From the NCBI GenBank assembly GCA_016098155.1, contig JAAAJB010000060.1, positions 1-64,000 of the forward strand: a DNA stretch of 64,000 nucleotides. Reading direction: 5' to 3'. Source of the DNA: Actinomortierella ambigua (taxonomy: Eukaryota; Mortierellomycota; Mortierellomycetes; Mortierellales; Mortierellaceae). Made by a program: the position numbers and the translations under genes. Shown in pieces: positions 32,290 to 44,658 of this stretch; position 1 is the stretch's first letter, and every line of letters starts with the position of its first letter. The notes under the pieces are model-generated. The model was not told the origin of the DNA. It saw only the letters and a list, made by a program, of their open reading frames with translations, and did no database searches.

Positions 32290-33564
32290 TTAAGCGGACC
32301 ACTGGTCCTGAGCAGCGGGCTCAGCGGACCAGTCACCGGCAGCAGCGTCAGCGGACCAGTCGGCAGCGGGAGCAGCACCCTCGGTCCACTCGGCATCGGG
32401 AGCAGCCTCACCAGGGGCCCAGGAGCCAGCAACATCGGCACCAGCGGGCTTCTCGGCGGCGGCGGCAGCAGCCTCCTCCTCGGCCTTCTCTTCGGGGTCG
32501 CGGTAGAAGAACATGTCGACCATGACGTCCCAAGGAGCGGAGCGGGAGATGGTGCCACGGAGGCGGAGGACCTCACGGCACAACAGCCAGTAAGCAAGAC
32601 CGATGGCGTTCTTGGCACGGTTGTTGGTGGGGATGGCAACATCGACGTACTTGAGGGGGGACTCGGTATCGCAGAAAGCGATGACGGGGATGTTGACGTA
32701 CGAAGCCTCCTTGATGGCCTGGTGATCGGTCAGGGGGTCGGTGACGATGATCAGGCGGGGCTCCTTGAAGGCGCGGGTGATGTAGTTGGTGAAGGTACCG
32801 GGGGTGAAGCGACCGGCGATGGCCTGGGCACCGGTGTGGGAGGCGAACTTCAGAGCGGCACGCTGACCGTAGGGGCGGGCAGAGATGACGCAAATGTCGG
32901 CAGGGTTCTCGATGGCGACGATGATACGGGCAGCGAGAACAATCTTCTCCCAGGTCTTGCCAATGTTGATGATGTGGACACCTATAGGTTTTGCGATTTT
33001 CAAAGGCGATTCAAGGACCTGTTAGCATATCCTGCCAGGTCTACTGATCAAAACCAAGCGATAAAGGGGACGTAGATAAAATAGGTCCATTGATGCGATA
33101 TTCAGCAGCCATTGATATGAACTGTTATTGTCTTCTTTTTTGTTCATCCAGGAACCATCATCGCTGATAAAAACATATACTCCGTGTCCTATCGGCAAGG
33201 AGCCGATATGGCATGCTGTCGCTTCTCCGAAGGTTGAAGAAAAAAGGAGTCCTCCTTTGTATGCTCGCCGCTGGTTGATGCCCTCGTTCTCCTAGATACA
33301 ATAGCTGTACACTCCTGAAATCCAGTTCCTCACTGCCATGTCCTGTCCTGTCTTGTCCCTCTCCGGATAAAGAAAAGTAAAGCTGGCGAAGCTGGCGGTA
33401 AAGAAAAAGGGACGGTCTCGAGATGACTAACCATCAGCACGGCGCTTGTACACATAGGGCTCCATGTGAACATCGCAGTTCTTGGAACCCAAGTGGGACT
33501 TGGCAGCAAGGAGGAGCTTGATGTCCTCCTCGGTGGCTTTCAGGATGGAAGGCAGTTTAGACAT
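32290..33564 (-). CDS. RPS0: 40S ribosomal protein S0 (uS2, RPSA)
   Basis: uS2 is a structural protein of the small ribosomal subunit needed for 18S rRNA maturation. Two exons, 33564-33432 and 32981-32290, give 274 aa. The start [20 protein letters not shown] is followed by [19 protein letters not shown]. The junction then gives [20 protein letters not shown]. Family blocks [38 protein letters not shown] and [15 protein letters not shown] are present. The acidic C-terminal tail holds several W-containing repeats (EWTEG, DWSA, DQWSA), as in RPSA homologues. The 450-bp intron is long for this locus. Codon bias is strong, which produces an antisense open frame. Confidence 0.97.
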
Positions 33565-34154
33565 GCTGTCGAAGTTAGGGAGACAGTCTATAGATCCCGA
33601 GAACAAAAAGGCATGAACGGTGTTAAAAAGATGTTGGATTCATCATGGAAATGAGTGATTCCAATCTCCCAAGCTGATCTGCGTGTCGTCCGGCTCTTCG
33701 AGCCCGTCCAAAGCGTCTCAAATATCCGTCTGCTAGCGATCCATCCATCGGCACGGCATGCTATTAGCAAAGCATCCCTCGGTGTTGCCAGACATCAATG
33801 AACGTCTCTCCCGATCTACAGAGCCTGACATCGACCGGCATCGTCCTCTACGCCTTCCTCGCACGCCCAACTGTTGAATATGGATGCTTTGCACCGCCGA
33901 CATGGGACACCTACAAAGGAGTCTACAGGACTGGAGAGAAGGTTCAAATTTCTGCAAATGCAGTCTCTATAAGCGCCCATACGTTCACGTGATGAACTCC
34001 TTTTTGGGATGCACAATGTATGCAATCAGTGGTGAGGGAGGTGATCGACGCGACTGTACCGATAAGTCTGCGAATACAAGCACGATGAATGCATCTTCAT
34101 GCTCGCCCAATACACTCATTCCAAACACTGAGTGCCTTTTTCCCCATACCAGCC
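33565..34154. other. Divergent promoter region RPS0 / Sel1-repeat gene
   Basis: About 590 bp between start codons. An acceptor-like ccataccag immediately precedes the Sel1 ATG, so a 5' UTR intron or an upstream exon of that gene may lie here. No other gene is seen. Confidence 0.5.
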
Positions 34155-35030
34155 ATGTGTCCTCTCTATCAAGATCTCGCGACGGACTTGATGGTCTATT
34201 CTCTTGTGCGCCAGGTGGAGCGCAAAGATGCTATGGCTATGGCGAAACTAGGATGCATGTATGGGCGTGGCGATCGTGTCTCGAGGAACCTTGAACAGGC
34301 GTTTTACTGGTCCATGATGGCAGCCAAGAGAGGGATTGACTCTGCACAGTACATTGTCGGCACCATGTTATACAACGGCGAGGGAACCCAACGTGATGAG
34401 GCGGCAGCGGCGAAGTGGTATCTCAAGGCTGCCAGGCGTGGATTCATTCCTGCCCAAGGGTATCTCGGAGCGATGTATATCTTTGGTATGGGGGTCGACC
34501 AAAACTACGTAGAGGCAGTGTTCTGGCTGACCAAGGCTACTGAAAAGAACCACGTGCAGGCACAGTATCTCCTGGGTTGGTGCTACAGAGACGGGTGTGG
34601 TGTTCGACAAGATCATGCCAAGGCTGTTCATTGGTATCGTCGTGCTGCTCTAGGCGGGAGTCGTGATGCAGGTGCTCACCTAGCTTGGATGTATCAGCAC
34701 GGGCTAGGCGTGGATCGGAGCCCCTTCCTCGCGTTCAACTGGTTCCACAAAGCCGCCATCGAAGGCAACCCAGATGCCCAAAACATCTTGGGGGCAATGT
34801 ACCGTACTGGCAAAGGCCTCGTTTACCAGGATTCGAACCAGGCATTGGAATGGTTTAGCAAGGCAGCACTGCAAGATCACCCCCTCGCCATGTTTAACCT
34901 TAGCATGTTGTATGGGGAGGATGGCGATCTCAAAAACACAACATTGGCTGCCACGTGGTACCAGAAAGCAGCCGCTTGTTGGAGCAGACATTCTCTAGAG
35001 AGGCTGCCCCCTTTCTCAGAACAGCTCTGA
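34155..35030 (+). CDS. Sel1-like repeat protein
   Basis: A single open frame of 291 aa from the ATG opening MCPLYQDLATDLMVYSLVRQ; an in-frame ATG at 34089 is also possible. It consists almost entirely of Sel1-like (TPR-related) alpha-alpha repeats of 36-38 residues. About seven are visible, marked by A-KLG-MY-G-GV-x-D-A-W-KAA patterns such as AKLGCMYGRGD, AQYIVGTMLYNGEG, AQGYLGAMYIFGMG and AQYLLGWCYRDGCG. There is no signal peptide or membrane segment. Such proteins are adaptors (chitin synthase activation, ERAD or kinase scaffolds), but nothing here specifies a partner. It ends shortly after the last repeat. Confidence 0.85.
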   Translation: MCPLYQDLATDLMVYSLVRQVERKDAMAMAKLGCMYGRGDRVSRNLEQAFYWSMMAAKRGIDSAQYIVGTMLYNGEGTQRDEAAAAKWYLKAARRGFIPAQGYLGAMYIFGMGVDQNYVEAVFWLTKATEKNHVQAQYLLGWCYRDGCGVRQDHAKAVHWYRRAALGGSRDAGAHLAWMYQHGLGVDRSPFLAFNWFHKAAIEGNPDAQNILGAMYRTGKGLVYQDSNQALEWFSKAALQDHPLAMFNLSMLYGEDGDLKNTTLAATWYQKAAACWSRHSLERLPPFSEQL

Positions 35031-35346
35031 CACTTTCCTGCTCTTGCACCCTTGTTCCGCGCATTGCAATAAATCGCATCATACGCTTCAGTCCACCGGT
35101 GCAGACGCGTACGTGTGGCGTCTCTCGTTTGAGATGGAAGTCTACAGATACTGGGAGCATCTTGTTCAATATTCATCTTGGCATGAATGAGTACATGCCT
35201 TTGCCAACTTATCAGGAACCAAGGCTACAAGTAGCCGTGTCAACATTGGTTGACGGTGATCCGACGTATGTGCTTAAGGGTCAGGGTTTCGCCCAATAAA
35301 CTTCAGCCGCTTGGCTTCTCTTCTCCCCAAACCCCGCATTCCTCAC
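35031..35346. other. Intergenic between Sel1-repeat gene and DHHC gene
   Basis: 316 bp serving as the promoter of the palmitoyltransferase gene. No gene is seen. Confidence 0.45.
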
Positions 35347-38300
35347 ATGGCCTCAAGGAGCGCACGAGACAGGTGCAACAAGATTCTCTCCTGGCTACCT
35401 GTGGGTGTCTGTAAGTCACCCTGCATGCCTACGTGGTTCCCATGACGCAATTCCCCGACAATGGAAGCTTCACATCGCAATAGCAGAGCTGCTCAATGCA
35501 CCAGAGAGCCAGCAGATGACCAGTCCAATTGTCGGAGCACTGACCATTCGGCCTCCGCCTTTCCATCACACTTCATTTAGGCCTCCTGCTGGTAGGATGG
35601 AGCTATTCTGTGTTTGTCTTCTCCGTCTGTGGATACCTCTTTGAACATGGAAGGGCCTCTCAAGGTAAACGATGGCTTCCTTCAAGCGAACCTACTCTGC
35701 AGCAGCCTAACTGTCCAGGCGTTTCGTATGCACCGCCTGACCCATACGTTTTTTTTCTTCTTCTGTTGACCCCTCCCACCCCTTTTGATCTCTCTCCTCT
35801 CCTTCTTCCTCCCCTCTCCCTTTCCAACTGACAGGATTGATATTTCTCGCCTTGATTCATCTCATTGTCGTTATGCTCCTTTGGAGCTTCTTTCTGGCCG
35901 CCCTTACATCTCCGGGGTACCCTTCAGAGGTAACAAGGTTGAATGATAATCATCATCCCAAAAAAAAAGGTTGATGGTATTGAGATCAACCGATAATTTT
36001 ACTGTGACCTTATCATTTTTCCACCCAATACAACGTCATTGATTGTGTGTCTTTTCTTCCCTATCGCCGTAGATTCTGGATACGATGCATGGACGTTCCA
36101 AGCGGAGTATTTACGACGGCGACTCCATCCACGATGACGTTCATGTAGGGCTGCTGGAGCACGGACAATATTCGCTCACACACTCGCCAATCTCTGCCAC
36201 CTCGAGCGTGCGACCGGGGTACCCGCACTCGCCAGGGATGATGACGCCGGGCGATGCCTCGAGTGGTGGCCATGGTCACGGCCATGGTGGGCATGGTGCT
36301 GAAGGGATCGAGGGCTATGAGCGACGAGAACGAGAAGGCGGCGGTAGTGTAACGATAGAGTCGCCGTTCGATCATGGACATCGAGTGAGCGATGCATGGA
36401 GCCAGCAATATCGGCCCCCATCCCGGCCTCCCACATTTCTGCACCCACCATCATTGTCACCGTCTTCGCATTCACATTCGCATACAGTGGTGAATATGAT
36501 GACGGGTGACGACTGCACAGATTCGACAACGCTGCGCAATGCGAGCGTGGATGTCGATGATCATACCCCGCTGGGCATTACAACCCAGCGATTTACAGTC
36601 AAGAGGGATGGTACAATGCGATATTGTCAAAAGTGCAAGTATGTCGACCACCACAAAAAAAAAAAAAAAAATCCCTCGCGTATGGTTTTGGAAAGGGATT
36701 AGGCTTCTTTGAAAAAAGTTCATCTGTCTCACCCTCATAACCAAACTCTTGTACCGACAATAGCTTCGAGAAACCAGACCGAACACATCACTGGTAGGTT
36801 TTGAAGATCGCTTTTGCCCCCACGCGTCGCCCTAAGGCGCACAAAATTTTCATTGATTAAGTCTCTTTATTCTCTCTGTCTCTCATATTTAGTTCCTCGT
36901 GCAAACGATGTGTGCTCAAGATGGATCAGTATGTGCCTTAGTAACTTTTGGATTGATAGCAAGATGGCATGGACATTCTTCTCTGGGTCCCAAATTTCCG
37001 TTCATCATAACGATTGACTTTTTTTTTCTCTCTCTTGAATCTAGTCACTGTCCTTGGCTCAATAACTGTGTTGGCCACAAGAATCACAAGTCATTTTATG
37101 TAATTTTGCAACCACAAAATTGAATCGATTTAAAGGTACTGGGATCTATGTCGCTCCATGGACAAATAGCACTTCGACTGACTTTTTTTTCTTCTGACCT
37201 GTAGTTGTTCGTCTTGTGGACAGCTGTATATTGTGTGGCCGTTGTTGCCTGCACTATACCCGTGGCAGCGGATGCCTTTAGTCATCCCTATGTAAGTGGG
37301 TCGCCATTTAATATTCCCTCCTTTGCTCCACAAAGTCGTTTAAGATTACCCTGTACTCACCAATTATTGCTTGTGTACACTTTTAGGAGACCACATTCAC
37401 GCAGGCTCACTGGGTGTTTTTAATCTTGGCAGGGATCATCTTTGGTCTCTGCTTGGTTCCCTTTGCGATCCACCATACCCTTTTAATGCGGCAAAACAAG
37501 ACGACGATCGAGAGCTTTGAGAAACACAAGTATCGAATGGGCTCCACAGGCGAGGTGCTTCAAAGTCGCATGCTCAATGTCTTTGATATCGGAGCAAAGT
37601 AAGGCTGCGCAAGTCGAAAGGGTCATATCGGGTTGTTGGTTTTATCTTGGTTTCTGCGCTTATTTTATGTTGTTTTGTTTGTTCAATATTTGCTGGTTCT
37701 CCGGGGCATTTGTCTTACACAAAACGACGCCACCCACACCACTCCATCCACCCATATATTACATTCACCTGGTTTCTAGGAAAAACTTTGTCCAAGTCTT
37801 GGGGCCGGTCTGGTACCTGTGGTTCATTCCAGTACGCAACTCACTCGGAGATGGCTGGAGTTTTCCTGCGAACGAATACGGCAAGAACCTGTTACGGAGC
37901 ACGCAGCAGGATGTCTACTCTGGTCACTCGACTCTGGTGAGTATGCCACTTATTTCAAGTTCGTTCCACATCAACAGCAACCATAACAACCAAAGCCATG
38001 CACAACAGCATCCACCGCAGGATTTCTACGCTTCCTCACATGCAGCCAGTGCTGCCGATGGTACTGAGAGTAGCAGTGGTAGCAGCAGTCATGGTCATGG
38101 TCATGGTAGTGGTGGTGATGGTGGTGGTGTAGGAGGAGTAGGAGGAGGTCAAGGATTCGGAGGTACAAGTAGAAGAGGATCGCAAGGGTTTTACGCGATG
38201 GGCGGCGGTGGTGGTGGCGGCAGCAGTGCAAGGAATGGCCTACCGTTTCGCACAAACGCGGCCTCGCCAGCGTTTTCCACCACATCATCATATTCGACGT

Positions 38301-38782
38301 CGACAACCACGTCAGCGTCCGATCACCATCTCCACCATCACCATTATCATCACCATCATCATCATCATCACCAACCACCGGAGTGGCCTCAGAGTATAGA
38401 GAACCATGACCATGATCAGCATGGCCACCAGGAGGGTCCTCCACAGAGCCAGTGGGGCGACAGCAGCGATCTCGATGAGAATGCTTACCATCGTCGTGAC
38501 AGCGATAGTGACCTCGATGATCGGCCGCGGTTCCGGCCCCGGACGCCACGGCGGAAATTCTACCGACGGTATCAAGGCTACATGTACAACAACAATAACA
38601 ATCCCGGTGCTGGCCTTCCTGATGTTGCAAGTCCTTCAGCGGCCCGTTCTCGCCTTGGTGCTGGTACAAGAGGGAGCAGCGAGGACGATGCCGACGACGA
38701 TGACGACGGACAAGATATTGAGCCAGAAGAGTATATCTACGACAGTGATGAGCAAGCAACCATCCGTTTCACGGAGCGCTAG
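35347..38782 (+). CDS. DHHC palmitoyltransferase (Pfa3-like)
   Basis: A protein S-acyltransferase that palmitoylates cysteines of membrane proteins. Ten exons: 35347-35410, 35581-35664, 35835-35929, 36073-36638, 36764-36793, 36893-36928, 37045-37099, 37205-37291, 37387-37598 and 37780-38782, giving 743 aa. TM1 is about residues 19-40 and TM2 about 50-70. The cysteine-rich domain runs from RYCQKCNFEKPDRTHHCSSC through [20 protein letters not shown], with the catalytic DHHC near residues 291-294 built from four small exons. TM3 and TM4 follow (about 311-370). Two features are unusual. A disordered, Gly/His-rich insert of about 180 residues separates TM2 from the catalytic domain. The C-terminal tail of about 330 residues has poly-Gly, poly-His and acidic runs. 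Pfa3 assignment is by topology only. Confidence 0.9.
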
Positions 38783-39175
38783 AGCTTTCTCCTTACCCAA
38801 AAACACATCCTTATTCCTATATTATTTCATTTTTTTTTTGTGAGTGTGCATTTTTTTTAAATAATTCTATTGCAGAAGGCGAGTGCTTTTTTTTGCAAAC
38901 CACAAAACACTTTGTGTTTTCTTTTGGGATTCATTTCAATGTTGGGTTTTTTGGATGGTGAAACTAAGCTGGCTAGCTTCAAAAGGCATTTTTTTCATGA
39001 TTATGAAGAAACAAACACAATGAGGGGGGAAAAGAAAAACCCGCGAGGCTATTAACATGCGTGAGGATGATTGACGAGGAAAAGGAGGAGGGTGTGGAGA
39101 AAAAGAACAAGATCAAGGCGAGGATGAACAGAACAAAAGAGGGCGTCGAAAAAACAAAAAAACAGAAAGTCTGCT
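38783..39175. other. Convergent 3' regions of DHHC gene and COX5
   Basis: 393 bp, T-rich then A-rich, with no gene visible. Confidence 0.5.
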
Positions 39176-40413
39176 TTAGTGGCCATCGACGAAACCCTTG
39201 CCCTTGTAGCCTTCTGAGGCAACACCAGTGATGGGGTTGATCTTGTTCTCGCGAGCGTACTCGTTGGAGGCCTCCTGCCACTCCTTGGACAGGGTCGAGG
39301 GGCGCTCACCACCTACAAGGAGGAAGAGTACAAAATTTGCGATGAGTCTTCTTTTTTTACATAATAGGAAAAGCGAAAGAGAGACAACGGACACAAAAAG
39401 TGTACATTGCAAGAGCAAGACCGAAAACAGCATTCTTACCCTTGGAGCGGATCCACATGAAGAGAGCGGTGGTAACGGCCAGGACAGTGGCGGTACCAGC
39501 AAAGACCTTGAGGCCGTGGTTAGGGCCGGTCAAGGGGGCACGGGCACCGTGGGGGCCGAAGGAGACCCAGTAGGCTAACAAAGAATGAAATGGTACGCGA
39601 GTGGGGAGGGTGAGAAGTTAGAGGGGGACACGCGCTTTTCAGTGGAGGGGCGGGGGGGGGGCATAGCCTTCGCCTAAAACGGGCTATCGAATTTTTGGCA
39701 GACGGAGGAAAGGGGAGAGAGGGTGGCGGCTGAGAGGGGCAGAGAGAGATTCGGATCCTGCATCCGGTCAGTGACGCCAAACACGCCACACAGTGGTCGG
39801 TCCATGCTGACTCCATCCTCACACATGGTTCCGGTGTGGCCCAACGGACGCGTTGTATAGGAGGCATGGAGAGCAGAGAGGGTCATGAAGGTTGTCAGGG
39901 GGTGTTGGGCGAATGGGTGAGTAATCGGCATGGGTTTGTTCGGGGTTGATCTGTGGGTGCACGGGGGAAGGGGAGGTGTGAGGCCGGTGGGAACAGAAGG
40001 AGGACTGAGGGAGTATATTGCAGGCCAATGTTTTTGTGTTCGGAGCATCGGATACAAGAGGCGAGAGACAGGTTCGGAAAGAGCAGAAAAAAAATATTCG
40101 CGAGAGCTGTTGGCCTCGTCCAAAGGGGGGTGGGGGGGCGGAGGGTGTCGAAGAAGGAAGGGTGAATGAGTGAGAGGGCAGAGGGAGGAGGGAAGGTGCA
40201 CAATGGCGTACCAGCCTTCTTCTGGTCGACGGTCATCTTGGACCAGTCGCCAGCCTGGAGCTGCTCCAGCTGCTTGGAGAGCGAAGCCTGCTCCTGTGCA
40301 GAGAGACGGTTCCAGCGGAGCTCGAGGTTGGTCAGAGGGACCTCGGAGGCAGTGGAGGCGAAGCGCTTCTGGGCGACAGCGCGGACGGCGGGGCGGGCGA
40401 CGCGGGACAGCAT
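39176..40413 (-). CDS. COX5: Cytochrome c oxidase subunit 5 (subunit IV family)
   Basis: A nuclear-encoded subunit of respiratory complex IV in the mitochondrial inner membrane. Three exons, 40413-40212, 39574-39440 and 39312-39176, give 157 aa. The basic N-terminus MLSRVARPAVRAVAQKRF is a mitochondrial presequence. Matrix-side features include LELRWNRLSAQEQASLSKQL and DWSKMTVDQKKAYWVSFGPH across the first junction. A single membrane helix follows (LKVFAGTATVLAVTTALFMW). The C-terminal segment is TLSKEWQEASNEYARENKIN followed by PITGVASEGYKGKG. Intron 1 is 637 bp, long for this locus, and G/C-rich in simple sequence. It is divergent from the USP gene across 572 bp. Confidence 0.93.
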
Positions 40414-40985
40414 GGTGAAATGAATGGGCGGAAGGGGGAGGGGAGAGAGAGTGTGTGATGGAATCAATGCAATCTGGCTGAGGGTGAAGGGAGAAAGGAG
40501 CGAAGCAAAATAATGCCGAAAACTGATATCGACGCATCGTGGAATTGATCAGAGTCGCACCAGTTGTGATCTCTGATGCACTGATACGTTGATACTGATA
40601 CGCTGACAGCACCCCCTCAACTTCCTCCACTCTCCCCCCCCCCTCAGCTGCGACTTTGGCTCTGCCTCTATCTACCTTGTCACTCGAGGAAGCAAAAAAA
40701 AAGGGTTCTTCTCCACTCACATCTTGCATCCATTGCTGATCTTTTGGGCAAAGCATTCCTCCTCTCTATTGCTCATTCCCTCCCTCATCCTTGTTGCCCC
40801 TCTCACCCTGCACTCTTCCCTCCTCCTCTCTCCCACCCTCTCTCCTCCTGCTTCCTATTGCTCGGACACAAAACCGAAGCACGGACAACTCCAGTCACTT
40901 AAACAACATACCCGTTCCTTTCACATTCAAGCGAGACGGAGAGTGTTGCTTCCACTCGCTTACCATCGCGCCCCCCTACCAATCC
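40414..40985. other. Divergent promoter region COX5 / USP10-like gene
   Basis: 572 bp. Near 40800-40860 the plus strand is nearly pure pyrimidine, typical of strong fungal promoters. The start of the USP gene could lie further upstream within this stretch. Confidence 0.5.
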
Positions 40986-43577
40986 ATGCAAAGCTTGGTT
41001 AAGGTACACATTCATCTGTGACCAACACCGACCTAAACGGAAATGAGAATCACACCTCCAGCACGAGATGCATGCATCGTTTAGTAATCAACCTTCTATC
41101 CTCTCCTTTTTTCTCGACTGCTCTCTCTCTAGACATACAACCCACACCAAGGGCCTGCGTTCGGACAGTTGACCAGAGAAGAAATCAGCAGTGTTGTCTC
41201 AAAGGATGATGACGCGGTAAGGGGCCGTTGATATTTGTTCGCTTTGCTGTGTAAACGTGATCGCCTTGGTGCATTAGGTTGCCTTGGTGGCAAACAGACC
41301 ATGTCTCCTCACTATTTGTTATTGTTTGGACCATTAGGTCATTTGGTCAATAGGAAAACGTTCAAAAGGTGAGAAGGGGCAAGAGTAAAGAAAATCTTGA
41401 CAATCGATGAATCGACTGCTCTCAGGTGTTCCATACTCACCCCGCTATCTTGTTTCTTGTCCGCCATGTCCAGGCACCTTCCCTGCTAGAGTAAATGGAC
41501 GCTCGCGCGACTCTGGAGCCATCGCAGCTCCCGAACAAACTGTGAATGCAGAACCACCAGTCAATGGCACCACCACCACCACCACCACAACAACAACAAC
41601 AACAACAACAGTTCCGGAAACTCCATCAAAGCCTGCTCAGCCGCCAGCTCCCAAGAGCTGGGCAGGTCTCTTCCAATCGTCCAAGCCTGCGGGTGTGACT
41701 CCTGCCCACCCTCCAACGGCCCCTACCACATCCGCAGCACAGGCTGGAAATCTGGACGTCAATGGATCAAAGTTTAGCGGACTTGCAGGCGTCCTTCATC
41801 ACTACAAGCCAACTTACCGTAGTAACTTGATCCAACCTCGAGGACTCGTCAACAATGGCAACATGTGCTTCATGAACGCTGTAAGTGAGAGAGGCAGAGG
41901 ACATTTGGCTGACATGCGATTCGGATTCTTTTTCCTGTCAGGGGTTTACTCACCAACCGCACGCCATTTTAACTTCTACTAGGTCCTGCACCCCCTCTCG
42001 CACTGCCCTCCATTCTACAATCTTATGATGCAGATCGGTCAGAATGTTGCACACAGCTTCAACAGTAGCACTCCTCTTCTTGACTCTTTGTAAGATCTTT
42101 TATGCGACTAGATTCCTTTTATTTGTTGTTGTTGGAGATTTCGATGTCTAACCTCTTTGCTACTACATGTATGTCACAAATAGGATAATGTTTATGAACG
42201 AGTTCCCCGTCCCCAAGAAGCCCCAAGAGTTTGGATCGCCTCTTGTACCCGAGTATGTGTACGATGCCCTTCGTGGATTGAAGCGGTTCGATTCGATCCG
42301 AGGACGCCAAGAGGACTGTCAGGAGTTTTTGGGCTACTTGCTGGATGGTCTCCACGAAGAGTTTTTGGCGACGATGAAGGAGAGCCCCAAGCCGGTCCAG
42401 GCGAACGGCACTCACCATGGGCATGAGAATGGCGGCACCAGTGACGCGAACGACGATGACGAGTGGATGGAGATCACTGGACCAAAGAACAAGGCGTCGT
42501 TTACACGCTCGACACATTTCCAGGAGACGCCCATCTCGACCATCTTCTCGGGCCAACTTCGGTCAATTCTTCGCATTCCCTCTCAAAAGGATTCTGTGAC
42601 GCTGGAGCCCTTCCAGATGCTGCAGTTGGACTTGACACCGGATAATGTGGTCACGATTGAGGATGCGCTGCTCAACACGACCATTCCAGAGGTGCTGGAT
42701 GGATTCACGAGCTCGGAACGTGGGGGCGCCACTGTGGACGCTACCAAGAAGATCTTTATCGAAAGCGTGCCTCCCGTCCTGATCCTCCATCTCAAGCGAT
42801 TCATCTACAAGGATGGAACGACCCAAAAACTTCACAAGGAGGTTGGCTACAAGACAACACTCGATCTGCAGCCTGGTATGATCTCTACCTTGTGTTGTTG
42901 CTGCTCTGACCCCAAAGGAAAATGATGGATGACTATTATCATGTCGTATACTCATTTCCCTCTGTGCCCCTCCTCTTTCTTCCCTTATTTCCTTAGAACT
43001 CATCTCGCCTGCCCGCCGAGGATCTGGCCCAATTCATTACAAGCTGTTTGGCGTGGTGTATCATCATGGCAGGAATGCATCGGGTGGCCACTACACATGT
43101 GACATCTTGCGGCAGAACAACGAATGGCTGCACATTGACGACACGGTCATCACGCAAATCACAGAAGCGGATGTGGCAGTGGATGCCAACAAGTCAAACG
43201 ACCGTGGACTACCACTCCAACCTTCCTCGCGGTCACCAGCAACGCCAGGCACGCCTTCTGGCCTGAGCGCGGCAAGTGACTTTGGTGGAGCGTCGGCATT
43301 GGCGGCGGCGTTAGCCGCTTCTACGATGCAGGCGAGCAAGCAGAGTGATGGAGTGGCCTATGTGTTATTCTATATCCGTTCGGACGCGACAACAGCTTCA
43401 TCCTCATCATCAGACGCGACGAATGGCGTCCATCCAACGTCTCCCTTGTCCTATTTATCGACGGCTTCACCATCAGCGACGAGAACACACCCGAAGAGTG
43501 GCGCAGGACGGCCGGCTTCGATGGTGAATGGACATGGGCAGTCGAAGAACCAAGGGTGGAGTGTGCCCAAGAAATAG
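40986..43577 (+). CDS. Ubiquitin-specific protease, USP10/Ubp3-like
   Basis: A cysteine protease that removes ubiquitin; the USP10/Ubp3 group acts with a G3BP/Bre5 partner in traffic and stress (family knowledge). Exons: 40986-41003, 41133-41216, 41338-41368, 41426-41880, 41983-42089, 42184-42875 and 42997-43577, giving 655 aa. The first three small exons (MQSLVK, TYNPHQGPAFGQLTREEIS, VIWSIGKRSK) are the least certain. A 14-residue Thr run (ACC/ACA codons) precedes the catalytic domain. The Cys box RGLVNNGNMCFMNA puts the nucleophile near Cys192. QEDCQEFLGYLLDGLHEEF and VLILHLKRFIYKDG are present, and the His box NASGGHYTCD gives His494, followed by WLHIDDTVI. Catalytic residues are all intact. 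The tail is Ser/Thr-rich. Confidence 0.9.
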
Positions 43578-44658
43578 ACGTGAACTTTTCCTCCACGTTT
43601 CTCAGTGATGCAAGAGGAGAAGATGGAGCACAATTTGGCGATTCCAGGCTTTCAGGAATTTGATTGTTTACAAAAAAAAAATACCCAACAGGAAGATGAG
43701 TTGGTCGGGCGCGGCCAAGTAGGGCAGGCAGGCATGGCGTGCCTCTTTTTTCATTCATTCTTTCTTTCTTTTCGTCTTTCTATTTTTTTTCTTTCTTTCC
43801 TTTTTTCTTTCTTTTTTCCTTTTCTACTTTCATTTACGAGTCGTCGGCCATTTTTTTCTGATGTGTAGTGTGTTCATCTTTTCTCAGTTTTATATAGTTT
43901 GTGCTTCTTTGTTTTATTTTTTTTTTCCAAGCGGGCTGGAAAAGAAGGGAAAAAAAGATTGTTGATTCCGTAGTCTGCATTTTCTCACAAAAAAATACAA
44001 AGCACACTTGCATCTCAATTAACAACGATGATGTACAAGCAATTTTTGTATTCAGAAAGTGCTGTCGACCGTAAGATGTGGCTACAGCAGTAATATTCAA
44101 GGCAAGGCAGGGCAGAGAAGCGTCCGGGGGAGTGATGTTCATTGTCACCACTTCCACATTACGGCATTTACCCCAACCCCCTGTACCATGTACGAAGAAG
44201 TTGCCTTTTCTTCCATCTTCTGATTTCTGCTGATACAACGAGGGGGGGGTGGAGCTGCTTGATTATCATGCCTCGAGTGTGTGCCTTGGGCCATTTGGTG
44301 ATCGCTTGTACGGAATGGTATGAAGGCTTCAAAGAGGAATAAGTAGATTGCTCGCAGTAGGCGAGGGTTGAGTCTCTATCGAGTGGACCGCGTTCACCTT
44401 ACTAGTTGGGGCTTTCTAGTCATGATTCCCAACATGGTGAACACAACATGCCGAAGACTCTTTCTGCTCTCCGACCTTTTCTCTTCTCCATTTTTCCAAC
44501 CTCATCCTTTCCTCAGTTTTTCTCCCCCTTTTTGCACCTTTTTTTTTCTCCACTTCATTTCCTCAAAGGCATTAATTCACCCCCCCCCCGCCCTTCGTAC
44601 AGCCCTACCTCATCTTTTTTTTTCTACGAGAGCAACGCACAGACAGCACCTCTAAGAC
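43578..44658. other. Intergenic between USP10-like gene and chitin deacetylase
   Basis: 1.08 kb with a long ttct-type pyrimidine run (43748-43850) just after the USP stop, and another C/T-rich promoter-like run at 44470-44625 before the next start. No gene is seen. Confidence 0.5.

Noticed and set aside
32266..33075. 269-codon plus-strand frame
   Set aside because: It is antisense to the RPS0 second exon; the Gly/Ser/Asp-rich translation is a codon-bias shadow.
39674..40756. 360-codon minus-strand frame
   Set aside because: It runs through COX5 intron 1 and exon 1 in a wrong frame and reads as Pro/Ser low complexity. The COX5 exons on the same strand close in frame and match the family.
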